A stretch of 64,000 nucleotides of DNA from Ruminococcus sp. (GTDB taxonomy: Bacteria > Bacillota > Clostridia > Oscillospirales > Ruminococcaceae), in contig JAETQO010000009.1 in the NCBI GenBank assembly GCA_021770655.1, positions 1-64,000 on the forward strand, written 5' to 3'. The translations under genes were made by a program, and so were the position numbers. Below are positions 38,790-48,184 of this stretch, piece by piece (position 1 is the stretch's first letter; each line of letters starts with the position of its first letter). Under the pieces are notes generated by a model, which saw only the letters and a list, made by a program, of their open reading frames with translations, was not told where the DNA came from and did not search any database.

Positions 38790-39965
38790 TTACTGATTTC
38801 TTATAAGATAAGACTTAGTGTTTTCAACGGCTTGCCGAATATACGGTTCCCAATCAAAGGAATTCTGCGCCGCCTCAACGTCCGCAAGATTCGGCTTTGT
38901 TTTAGGATGTTTCGGTGTGAATACCGTACAGCAGTCCTCATAGGGAAGTATCGAGGTATCAAAGGTATCTATCTTTCTTGCTATCTCCACTATCTCGGAC
39001 TTATCCATTCCTACGCAGGGACGGAAAACAGGCATTCTGCAGGCGGCGTCGGTGCAGACCATAGCGTACATCGTCTGGCTTGCGACCTGACCGAGGCTCT
39101 CGCCCGTGACAAGCGCCTGAATGTCCTCCTTTTTGCAGATACGCTGAGCGATCTCCATCATAAGACGTCTCATAAGTATCGTGAAAAGCTCCTCGGGACA
39201 ATTATCTCTCAGCAGTTCCTGAATTTCCGTAAACGGCACGCAATAGAAATTTATGTCGCCGCAGTAGGCGGAAATGATCTTTGCAAGCTTTTCGACCTTC
39301 ATTTTCGCACGGTCGGAGGTATAGGGCGGAGCTTCAAAGTGTATAGCGGAGATTATCGCGCCTCTTCTCGCCATCATATAGCCTGCAACAGGAGAATCTA
39401 TGCCGCCGGAAAGCAGCAGCATTGCCTTTCCGCTTGAACCTACGGGGATACCGCCTGCTCCGTCTATCGAGCCTGCGTGAACGTAAGCGTTTGTTTCTCT
39501 TATCTCAACGGTAACTACCACGTCCGGGTTATGAACATCGACTTTCAGATGAGGGAAGCGCTCCAATATTGCGCCGCCCATTTCAACGCATATCTCAGGG
39601 GATTTGATCGGGAACTTCTTATCCGAACGCTTTGCGTCCACCTTAAAAGTCCTTACCGTTTCCATTTCATCGGCGATATAGTCAAGAGATCCGGTAAGTA
39701 TCTCGTCCATTGACTTTTCCAGCACGCAGCAGCGGCAGAGCTTTACTATTCCGAAAATTTTCGACAGCCTGTCCACAGCCTCGTCAACGTCACAGTCCTC
39801 GTTCATAGGCTCTACATACAAAGTTGACTGCGCTCTCGATACCGAAAACTGTCCACAGCCCCTCAGACGCCTTTTGACGCTTTTCGACATCATGCTTTCA
39901 AAGCTCGACTTATTCAGACCTTTTAATGCGATCTCTCCGTATTTACACAGAATAATTTCTTTCAT
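38790..39965 (-). CDS. thiI: tRNA 4-thiouridine sulfurtransferase ThiI
   Basis: KAMLLLSGGIDSPVAGYMMARRG; ALVTGESLGQVASQT; PYEDCCTVFTPKHPKTKP. Confidence 0.94.
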   Translation of the reverse strand: MKEIILCKYGEIALKGLNKSSFESMMSKSVKRRLRGCGQFSVSRAQSTLYVEPMNEDCDVDEAVDRLSKIFGIVKLCRCCVLEKSMDEILTGSLDYIADEMETVRTFKVDAKRSDKKFPIKSPEICVEMGGAILERFPHLKVDVHNPDVVVTVEIRETNAYVHAGSIDGAGGIPVGSSGKAMLLLSGGIDSPVAGYMMARRGAIISAIHFEAPPYTSDRAKMKVEKLAKIISAYCGDINFYCVPFTEIQELLRDNCPEELFTILMRRLMMEIAQRICKKEDIQALVTGESLGQVASQTMYAMVCTDAACRMPVFRPCVGMDKSEIVEIARKIDTFDTSILPYEDCCTVFTPKHPKTKPNLADVEAAQNSFDWEPYIRQAVENTKSYLIRNQ

Positions 39966-40070
39966 ATTTTTCACCGATCCTAAAACAGTATTTTCACCGA
40001 AAGCCGAACCGAACGTTTACGGCCTCCGCCGTTCTCCTTATAATATAGTACAAAACATTTGTTTATAAAA

Positions 40071-41207
40071 TTATCTTATCCTGCAAAGCGCCTGCTGGGC
40101 AGCTGATATACCCTCCATAAGTCCGTCAACGTCCTCCCTGCTGCTTTCAAAGCTGAAGCTTATGCGCAAAGTTGAATCAAGGTTTTCTGTGGGATAGTTA
40201 AACTCTTTCAGCACGGAGCTTTTCTTACCTTTCGAGCAGGCAGAGCCGCTTGAAACGTATATCTCACGCTTTTCAAGATAATGGAGCAGAACTTCGGATT
40301 TCAGACCTTTCACGGCTATGCTCGTCACATAGGGCGAGCCGCCACGGGAATTGACGCTTATGCCTCCGTTTTCGGTACATTTCTCAATAAGATAACGCTG
40401 AAGTCCGCTCACTCTTTCGTAATTTTCGGACACCAGCGGAGAAAGTTTTTCCACCGCCGCGCCGAATCCGCAGATAAGCGGAACGGATTCGGTACCGGAA
40501 CGGAACCCTTTTTCCTGTCCTCCGCCTAGCATAAACGGCGGAACATGGACGCCCTTTTTGACATACAGCGCGCCTATACCTTTCGGTCCGCAGACCTTAT
40601 GCCCGCTCAGCGAGATCATATCCGCACAAAGCTTTTTCGCTTTGACAGGCAGTTTCATAAATCCCTGAACACAGTCGCAGTGGGTAAGAACGTCGGGATA
40701 TTTTTTCTTTATCATTGAAAAAGCCTTTTCAACGGGAAGAACGTAGCCTGTTTCGTTGTTTACCAGCATACAGCTTACAAGAAAGGTATCTTCATTCACT
40801 GCGGCAAAAATATCACGGGAGTTTATTTCACCGTTTTCGTCGGGAGAAATTCGGACGACCTCACACCCCTGCTTTTCAAGCTCGTCAACGGGGTTTTTAA
40901 CTGCGGGATGCTCCACAGATGTGGTGACTATCCTTTTACGGCGTTTTCCGTGGGCTTTATATGCGCCGAACACGGCAGTATTATTGCTTTCCGTAGCGCC
41001 GGAGGTAAAATATATCTCCTCCTCAGATGCGCCAAGCGCCTCCGCGATAACTGCTCTTGCATGGGATACGAGAAGTTCCGCCTCAAGGCCCGCTCTATGC
41101 AGAGAGGAAGGATTTCCGAAACACTCAAGGCCCTGTATGACCGCTTTTTTCGCCTCGCCGCAGGGCTTTGTAGTAGCTGCGTTGTCAAGATATATCAATA
41201 CTTTCAA
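40071..41207 (-). CDS. Cysteine desulfurase (NifS/IscS family)
   Basis: YLDNAATTKP; FTSGATESNN; SLSGHKVCGPKGIGALYVKK; SSGSACSKGK. Confidence 0.93.
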   Translation of the reverse strand: MKVLIYLDNAATTKPCGEAKKAVIQGLECFGNPSSLHRAGLEAELLVSHARAVIAEALGASEEEIYFTSGATESNNTAVFGAYKAHGKRRKRIVTTSVEHPAVKNPVDELEKQGCEVVRISPDENGEINSRDIFAAVNEDTFLVSCMLVNNETGYVLPVEKAFSMIKKKYPDVLTHCDCVQGFMKLPVKAKKLCADMISLSGHKVCGPKGIGALYVKKGVHVPPFMLGGGQEKGFRSGTESVPLICGFGAAVEKLSPLVSENYERVSGLQRYLIEKCTENGGISVNSRGGSPYVTSIAVKGLKSEVLLHYLEKREIYVSSGSACSKGKKSSVLKEFNYPTENLDSTLRISFSFESSREDVDGLMEGISAAQQALCRIR

Positions 41208-41387
41208 GTCCTTTCAAAAATCACGATTTATATTTATTATATCACATTTCAAATTATTTTGCAATTATTTTGGAATAATCGGACTTATTATTGTAAAACT
41301 AATTACAGCAAGGAAAGAATAACAGAGAATTTTATTGTACAGTAAGCGGCTTGCGTACTGAAAACTGTACTTTTAAGGAGGAATAAC

Positions 41388-42722
41388 GTGAACATATCAA
41401 GACGTAATCTGGTAAGGATAATCTCCTTTTCCACGGTAATTTTTGCGGTGCTTATCATAAGAAATATCCAGCTTATGAACAGAAGCAACCAAAATGAAAG
41501 GTCTATTCAATACAGCTATTCCAGATCTATCGGAGATCTTTGCGACGCAGTCGAAAACCTCAGCGACACTCTGGAAAAAGAGCTTTATGCAGGTTCGGGA
41601 AAGATGCATCAGAACCTTGCTGTCAAGCTTTACCGGGAGGCGGCCTCCGCAAAAGCCGCTCTTGCTCAGCTCCCCATTGAAAGACTTCAGCTTGAAAACA
41701 CCTATAAATTCCTGTCGCAGGTAGGAAACTACTCCCTTGCCGTAAGCGAAAAGCTTATGAACGGCGAGGAGATAACCGACGAAGAATATGAGAACATTTC
41801 GGAGCTTTACGATTTTGCCAAGAACCTTTCGGAGGATATGTGGGAACTGGAAAGCGCTGTAACAAGCGGAGAGATCTCTCTGGCGGACAGTCCGACCTCC
41901 GCCGAATCGAATCCGCCGACGGTAACTAACGGCTTTTCGGATTTTGAGGACAGCTTTGACAGCTATCCGAGCCTTATTTATGACGGCCCGTTTTCAGACA
42001 ACATTCTTGAACGCACGCCGAGAATGACGGGTGAGGCTGAGGCGGTTTCTCAAACAAAAGCATTGGAGCGCTGTTCTCTCGCGCTCAACATGAACTCGAC
42101 TTTGTTTACAGACGTTTCTGCCGTCGAAGGCAAAATGCCTGCTTGGCGATTCTCCAACGATGACAGGACAGTTTCCTGCGAGGTGACTAAAAACGGCGGA
42201 TATATCTCATACTTTCTGAAAAGCAGGATAGTAGACAAAACCTCTCTTTCAAACGAGGAGGGTGTGAAAGCTGCGGAGGATTTCCTCGACGACCTGGGGA
42301 TACTGTCCATGACCGTGACCTACTATGAAAATGTGGACAACGTTCTAACGGTGAATTTTGCATACGACGATCTCGGAGTATGCTGTTACACCGATCTTAT
42401 AAAGGTATCCGTTGCAATGGACGACGGCGAGATACTCGGCTTTGACGCAAAGGGCTTTCTTGTAAATCATTACGACAGGGACTTTTCGGACGATCTTATT
42501 TCCGAAAGCACTGCAAGAGAAAAGGTATCTCCGAGACTGTCGGTTTCGGGAAGCCGTCTTGCGCTTATCCCTACGGACAATCTTGACGAAAAGCTATGCT
42601 ATGAATTCAAATGCAAGTCCGAAAGCGGAAGAAACGTGTTAGTCTATATCAACGCCGAAACAGGCGAGGAGGAGCAGATACTGATACTTGTGGAAAGCGA
42701 AAGCGGAACACTTACTATCTGA
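41388..42722 (+). CDS. ypeB: Germination protein YpeB
   Basis: GTG start after AAGGAGGAATAAC; N-terminal TM and helical region followed by PepSY-like repeats. Confidence 0.85.
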   Translation: MNISRRNLVRIISFSTVIFAVLIIRNIQLMNRSNQNERSIQYSYSRSIGDLCDAVENLSDTLEKELYAGSGKMHQNLAVKLYREAASAKAALAQLPIERLQLENTYKFLSQVGNYSLAVSEKLMNGEEITDEEYENISELYDFAKNLSEDMWELESAVTSGEISLADSPTSAESNPPTVTNGFSDFEDSFDSYPSLIYDGPFSDNILERTPRMTGEAEAVSQTKALERCSLALNMNSTLFTDVSAVEGKMPAWRFSNDDRTVSCEVTKNGGYISYFLKSRIVDKTSLSNEEGVKAAEDFLDDLGILSMTVTYYENVDNVLTVNFAYDDLGVCCYTDLIKVSVAMDDGEILGFDAKGFLVNHYDRDFSDDLISESTAREKVSPRLSVSGSRLALIPTDNLDEKLCYEFKCKSESGRNVLVYINAETGEEEQILILVESESGTLTI

Positions 42723-42727
42723 TAAAA

Positions 42728-42827
42728 TTAAGGCAACACCGCACAACTACCGCCTAACGGCTTTGTGCACGTCTAACTTGCTAATTTTCCGTTATCCGCA
42801 CACAATAGTTGTGCGGTGTTACCTTAA
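42728..42827 (+). repeat. MITE-like TIR element, copy 7 (short form)
   Basis: TTAA-GGCAACACCGCACAACTA...TAGTTGTGCGGTGTTACC-TTAA. Confidence 0.9.
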
Positions 42828-42848
42828 TAAAAACAGGAGGAATTAAAA

Positions 42849-43442
42849 ATGGAAAATTTCCAGAATTCAAAAACCAAAGAAAACCTTATGAGAGCCTTTG
42901 CGGGAGAAAGCCAGGCAAGAAACCGCTACACAATGGCGGAGGAGCAGGCGAAAAGCAAAAAGCTTTACGTTCTTGCAAATCTTTTTAAATTCACCGCAGA
43001 TCAGGAAAAGATCCACGCCGAGATATTCTATAACCACCTGAAAAGCGAGGCGGGAAACACCATTGAGATAGACGGCGGCTACCCTGTAGACATTGCGCAG
43101 GAGGTCTGTCCTCTGCTGAAAATGGCTAACCACAACGAATATCAGGAATCGGACGACGTATATCCCGCATTTTCGGAGATCGCCAGACAAGAGGGCTTTG
43201 CAAAGATCGCACAGGATTTTGCGAACATTGCAAAGATCGAAAAGGTACACGGCAACCGTTTCAAAAAGTTCGCCGAGCTTATGGAATCGGGTAAGCTTTT
43301 CTCATCGGACAAGCAGGAAACATGGGTGTGCCTTAACTGCGGATATATTCTCGAAGGAACGCAGGCTCCCGAAACCTGCCCGGTCTGCGGTAAGGAACAG
43401 GGATATTTCATCAGACTTTCCATGGCTTCATGGGGTGCGTAA
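42849..43442 (+). CDS. Rubrerythrin
   Basis: AFAGESQARNRYTMAEEQAK; C-terminal rubredoxin-like CLNCGYILEGTQAPETCPVCG. Confidence 0.94.
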   Translation: MENFQNSKTKENLMRAFAGESQARNRYTMAEEQAKSKKLYVLANLFKFTADQEKIHAEIFYNHLKSEAGNTIEIDGGYPVDIAQEVCPLLKMANHNEYQESDDVYPAFSEIARQEGFAKIAQDFANIAKIEKVHGNRFKKFAELMESGKLFSSDKQETWVCLNCGYILEGTQAPETCPVCGKEQGYFIRLSMASWGA

Positions 43443-43705
43443 ACATCGGCGGACAGCTCCGCCGTTACATATTATCCGACATTATCCGATAAAAATATTA
43501 TACAAAATTTATTCTATTACATTAGGCATTTTGACTATTGTTTTTTACTTTAAAATTCCAAAATGCCCCCGATTTTTCGTCATTTTAAAGTTCGCTTAAC
43601 AGTATCGAAACATTTATACTTTTTTGCATATTTGACATTTCTCAGGAAAAAGGCTATAATAAAAAGCGTGTAAAAATAGTTTTCTTGAAATCACGGGAGG
43701 ATAAT

Positions 43706-46588
43706 ATGAAACATTTAAAAAGGCTGATGAGTATACTGTTATCAGCCGCGCTTTTTTTACAGACTGTTCCGGCAGTCTATGCCCAAAACGAAAACATCGC
43801 CGATGAAAGCTCCGCCGTAACGGTGAGCGAGGAGGATTCTGCCGAAAGTTCCGAAACAGAGGAAAGCGACAGTATCGACAGCGGAATCTCTGTTTCACCT
43901 ATCATTACCGACGGCGTTTCGGATATAAAGCCTGTAACAGACGACGACCCGTCCTATCTTAAATATATGGCAAACGCTCGCAAAGCCAGATCTGTCTGGG
44001 GCAGTTCCAACCTTGTTCATCAGCCGAGATTCGCCAACGAGCAAAAGATCTACGGCATCGATGTGTCCTACTATCAGGGCAATATCGATTGGAATAAGGT
44101 AAAAAACAGCGGCATTGAATTTGTTATAATCAGAGTCGGTTACCGCGGATACGGCTCGGCAGGCACGCTGGTCGAAGACCCCAAGTTCAAGACCTATATG
44201 AGCGGTGCGGCTCAGGCAGGCTTAAAGGTGGGCGTTTATTTCTACACTCAGGCGATAAACACCAAAGAGGCCGCCGAAGAGGCGCAGTTCGTTCTCGACA
44301 GGATAAAGGGCTATCAGCTGGATATGCCCGTATATTACGACATTGAATCGGTGGACTACGATTCGGGCCGACTTGACAACGCAGGACTCAGTAAGGCGCA
44401 GAAAACCGAGCTTTGCAAGTCCTTCTGCAACACGGTAATAAACGCCGGATATGAATCCGGAGTATACGCAAACAAAACATGGCTTACATATATGATAGAC
44501 GGAAAGGCTCTCGGAGAGCTTTATCCGATATGGCTCGCACATTATACTTCAAACACAGACTATGCTGAAAGAATAGATATGTGGCAGTACACGGGAAGCG
44601 GAACGGTAAGCGGTATATCCGCATATACGGATATGAACGTATGGTATCCCGGAAGCTCCGCTCCCATGGGAAGCATAACGCTTTCATGCAAATCCATGAC
44701 CGGCAGTACGGCTATGCTTTCATGGAACAGCGTGATCGGCGCGTCCGGCTATGAGGTTTACAGAAAAAATGCGTCCGGCAATGTGACAAAGATTACTGCC
44801 GTAACAGGAACCTCCGCTTCCGTAACGATCACGGCCGACAGCTGTGATTACTATGTAAAAGCTTATCGTGAAGCATCGGGAAAAACCTACTACGGAAAAG
44901 AATCCAATCATCTGAAACTTCAGACGCAAAAGGTCATAAACCTCGGAAAATCCGATATTGCCCAGTCCAAGGTAATGCTTAAATGGTCGCCTGTTACCGG
45001 CGCTTCGGGCTACTGCATATATTATGCTCCCGTATCGGGCGGCTCGTACAAGCTCCACGGAACGACCAATTCCACGAACTACACTGTAACGGGTCTAAGC
45101 CTTGCCACCGTTTACAGATTTCAGGTAAGAGCATATTTCAACACAAACGGCTCTGCCGCATTTACTTCGTCGAGTCACCTCGGCCCTCTTTCCGACGAGT
45201 TCGTTCAGGGAACAAAAACGAACAAGGTCTACGGACTTACGGTTACCTCTGCAACGCCTAACTCGATAACTGTAAAATGGAACGCTATTCCCGGCAAGTG
45301 CAACGGTTATCAGGTCGCTTTCTATGACTATTCAACCGAAAAATTTACAAATGTTGCATACTCATCGGGAACTTCCTACACCTATACAGGGCTTACGGCA
45401 GGCAAAACCTACAATCTTACGGTAAGACCTTATTACACCTACAACGGGGGCAAGATACCGGGAGTGTATTCGGACAAGCTTGCGGCTGTTACCGCACCGA
45501 CAAAGGTTTCCGGAATAAAGTCCGCTTCCAACACCTCCTCGTCGAATACAATTTCATGGAACGCCGTTTCTACAGCTAAAGGCTACGAGATTTATCAGTG
45601 GATAGGAACTACCGACAGCTACAAGCTTATCGGAACGGCAGCCTCCACCACATTCACAAATTCAAAAAAATCCTCCGGCACAATGTATAAATACAAGGTG
45701 AGAGCATATAACACCAGTCCGAGCGGAGCAAAGCAGTACGGCACGCTGTCAGACGCTTTTACAACCTGTACGCTTCCAGCCAACGCAAAAATCAGCTCTG
45801 CGTCAACGGCGTTAAATTCCGTAACGCTCAACTGGCCGAAGGTTTCTAAGGCTACGGATTATCAGATAGATATGCTTTCAAACGGATCGTGGAAAAATGT
45901 TGCGGTCACAAGCAAGCTTACCTGTACGGTCGGTTCTCTTTCACCGAACAAGACATATCAGTTCAGGATAAGGACAAGAAGAAATCTCAACGGAACTTAT
46001 TATTCAGGAAACTACACGACCAAAGCGGTAACAATATCTTCTCCTGCAAAGGTATCGGGAATCAGATCCGTTTCAAATTCTTCTGCTTCCAATACGTTCT
46101 CATGGAACAAGGTTTCATCAGCCTCCGGTTATGAAGTTTATCAGTGGATAGGAACTAACAACACATACAAAAAACTGGCGACGGTATCCTCATTGTCGTA
46201 TACAAACTCAAAGAAATCCTCCGGCACCATGTATAAATACAAGATAAGAGCCTATACAGTCGCATCGGACGGAACTAAACATTACGGCCCTTATTCCGAT
46301 GAACTTACTACCTGCACTCTTCCCGGCACGGTAAAAACAAAAACGTCAAAAGCCACAGCCAACAGCTTAACCCTTAACTGGAACAAGACAAGCAAGGCTA
46401 CAAGCTATCAGATCTTTATAAGATCGGGCAGTTCATGGAAACGGCTTACTTCAACGAACAAGCTTACTTACACGGCAAAATCCCTATCAAAAGGGACTTC
46501 ATACACTTTCAGAATAAGAGCCTGCAGAACGCTTAACGGTAAAAACTACTACGGTGCTTATACGCAGATAAGCTCGAAAACAAAATAG
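43706..46588 (+). CDS. GH25 lysozyme with fibronectin type III repeats
   Basis: YGIDVSYYQGNIDWNKVKNSGIEFVIIRVGYRGYG; MPVYYDIESVDYDSGR; about 6 FN3-like repeats. Confidence 0.9.
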   Translation: MKHLKRLMSILLSAALFLQTVPAVYAQNENIADESSAVTVSEEDSAESSETEESDSIDSGISVSPIITDGVSDIKPVTDDDPSYLKYMANARKARSVWGSSNLVHQPRFANEQKIYGIDVSYYQGNIDWNKVKNSGIEFVIIRVGYRGYGSAGTLVEDPKFKTYMSGAAQAGLKVGVYFYTQAINTKEAAEEAQFVLDRIKGYQLDMPVYYDIESVDYDSGRLDNAGLSKAQKTELCKSFCNTVINAGYESGVYANKTWLTYMIDGKALGELYPIWLAHYTSNTDYAERIDMWQYTGSGTVSGISAYTDMNVWYPGSSAPMGSITLSCKSMTGSTAMLSWNSVIGASGYEVYRKNASGNVTKITAVTGTSASVTITADSCDYYVKAYREASGKTYYGKESNHLKLQTQKVINLGKSDIAQSKVMLKWSPVTGASGYCIYYAPVSGGSYKLHGTTNSTNYTVTGLSLATVYRFQVRAYFNTNGSAAFTSSSHLGPLSDEFVQGTKTNKVYGLTVTSATPNSITVKWNAIPGKCNGYQVAFYDYSTEKFTNVAYSSGTSYTYTGLTAGKTYNLTVRPYYTYNGGKIPGVYSDKLAAVTAPTKVSGIKSASNTSSSNTISWNAVSTAKGYEIYQWIGTTDSYKLIGTAASTTFTNSKKSSGTMYKYKVRAYNTSPSGAKQYGTLSDAFTTCTLPANAKISSASTALNSVTLNWPKVSKATDYQIDMLSNGSWKNVAVTSKLTCTVGSLSPNKTYQFRIRTRRNLNGTYYSGNYTTKAVTISSPAKVSGIRSVSNSSASNTFSWNKVSSASGYEVYQWIGTNNTYKKLATVSSLSYTNSKKSSGTMYKYKIRAYTVASDGTKHYGPYSDELTTCTLPGTVKTKTSKATANSLTLNWNKTSKATSYQIFIRSGSSWKRLTSTNKLTYTAKSLSKGTSYTFRIRACRTLNGKNYYGAYTQISSKTK

Positions 46589-46596
46589 CAAAATAA

Positions 46597-46628
46597 AACG
46601 GACGAACAGTTTTTCTGCTCGTCCGTTT
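46597..46628. terminator. Bidirectional terminator
   Basis: AACGGACGA-acagtttttctgc-TCGTCCGTTT between convergent genes. Confidence 0.75.
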
Positions 46629-46643
46629 ATCTGTATAATACAT

Positions 46644-46961
46644 TTATTTCGCCGAATCCACAAAGCTTTTTAGCTCGCTCTCCGACATATAGCCTATCGT
46701 CGAAGCTGAGATCTTTCCGTTCTTCACAACAAAAAGCGCAGGTATGCTTGTAATATTGAAAGCGGCGGCAAGCTCGCTCTCCTGATCTACATTTACCTTT
46801 CCTACCTTTATTGTTCCGTCATTCTCCGCAAGCTTATCCACCAAAGGCGAAAGCATCTTACAAGGTCCGCACCAGTCTGCCCAGAAATCGAGCAGTACCG
46901 TTTTTCCTGCGTTCACTACCTCCTGCTGAAAATTATCCTTTGTAATAATCGTTACATTCAT
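46644..46961 (-). CDS. trxA: Thioredoxin
   Basis: VLLDFWADWCGPCKMLSPLVDKLA. Confidence 0.95.
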   Translation of the reverse strand: MNVTIITKDNFQQEVVNAGKTVLLDFWADWCGPCKMLSPLVDKLAENDGTIKVGKVNVDQESELAAAFNITSIPALFVVKNGKISASTIGYMSESELKSFVDSAK

Positions 46962-46977
46962 TTCTATTTACCTCTTT

Positions 46978-47175
46978 TCAGTCCTTGGTTTTATAATAAA
47001 GCATACAATGACAATATCCCTCAAAATCGGGATCGGCTATCTGACCGCGGAATTCCTCGCACATACATTTGTTTTCCTCCGTCCGCTGTATCCTGCACGG
47101 ACAATAACCGCCTGTGCGTTTCAAGCCTTCCCTTACCCGCTTTACTGTTTCCTTATCGTCATTTAAACGTACCAT
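46978..47175 (-). CDS. Ferredoxin-thioredoxin reductase catalytic subunit-like protein
   Basis: 65 aa with GGYCPCRI..CMCEEFRG..GYCHCMLYY Cys pattern like FTR catalytic chains. Confidence 0.7.
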   Translation of the reverse strand: MVRLNDDKETVKRVREGLKRTGGYCPCRIQRTEENKCMCEEFRGQIADPDFEGYCHCMLYYKTKD

Positions 47176-47215
47176 ATTATCACCTTTTTTATCTTTCCCG
47201 CAAGCCGCGACATTA

Positions 47216-47776
47216 TTACTCTTTGATATACGCCTTTACTATCTCGCCGATATACTGAACATGATAATCCTTTGCGGCATACCATTTTTCATCGTTGCCC
47301 TTTTCGGTAAAGCACTCGGGTTTCATCTCCTGAACATACGCTTTTTTGCATACAAAAATCATTTCTGCCTGCTCGAACGATGTTACATCAAAGCCGTTTT
47401 CCTCGTCTTTATCCGATATAAACACGGGTCTTAAACCGGTCTCAGCCGCCTTGTCGCAGTCTCTTCCGCTGTGCGAACCGCAAAAGCTAAGCGCCTTTTT
47501 CATATCCTCTCCGAAAAATGAGACAGTGAAATATCCATTGCTGTCAATAAACTCTTTTGTGTATCTCTGAAGACGAATGACTGTTGTAAAGGTATTCTTT
47601 CCCCACATAACGCCTGCAAAGCCCCATGACGCCGTCATAGTGTTCCAGCCCTTTTCATCACCGGCAGTCACCAGAAACCAATCCTTTCCGACTTTTTTGA
47701 ACGGATTGAAATCCATTGTATCGAGTACAGCCGGAGAGACCTCGGTATATCCCAGTTCTTTCATTTTATCATTCAT
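47216..47776 (-). CDS. Flavin reductase-like FMN-binding protein
   Basis: KDWFLVTAGDEKGWNTMTASWGFAGVMWGKNTFTTVIR. Confidence 0.8.
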   Translation of the reverse strand: MNDKMKELGYTEVSPAVLDTMDFNPFKKVGKDWFLVTAGDEKGWNTMTASWGFAGVMWGKNTFTTVIRLQRYTKEFIDSNGYFTVSFFGEDMKKALSFCGSHSGRDCDKAAETGLRPVFISDKDEENGFDVTSFEQAEMIFVCKKAYVQEMKPECFTEKGNDEKWYAAKDYHVQYIGEIVKAYIKE

Positions 47777-48010
47777 AATAACTACCTTCTTTCGTAAAAT
47801 AATCAGGTTTCAGACTTTACCTGATATTTATAATTATACTCCAAAAAGTTAAGAAATGCAACCGTTTTTGTGTTGCTTTTTTCATGCTGTTGTGATATAA
47901 TATAATTAAGTATTTGTAAAGCTGTTTTTGTGTTTTTGGTTTATCGTTTTATAATTTGCACTGCTCTGCCTGTACTTGATGTGTGGTTCTGGAATTTTAT
48001 GCAGCAGATT

Positions 48011-48035
48011 ATGTATAAAATCAGAATTTATACAT
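48011..48035. promoter_or_regulatory. Inverted repeat, candidate ArgR operator
   Basis: ATGTATAAA-atcagaa-TTTATACAT, upstream of argG. Confidence 0.5.
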
Positions 48036-48084
48036 TAATATCGGTAGAAACGTGTATAAATATAAAAATTTTATGCAAAAGCAC

Positions 48085-48112
48085 TTGACAATGCTGTATA
48101 AAGGTGTATAAT
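48085..48112 (+). promoter_or_regulatory. argG promoter
   Basis: TTGACA-16 nt-TATAAT. Confidence 0.7.
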
Positions 48113-48184
48113 ATACTTACAGTGTTATTTTTCACGCCAAGTAAAAATATTATACAGAAAATTATATACGACGGAGGATTTGTT

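Noticed and set aside
43706-46588. Repetitive DNA considered as tandem repeats
   Set aside because: Coding FN3 domains explain the periodicity; only the A-B duplication is notable.
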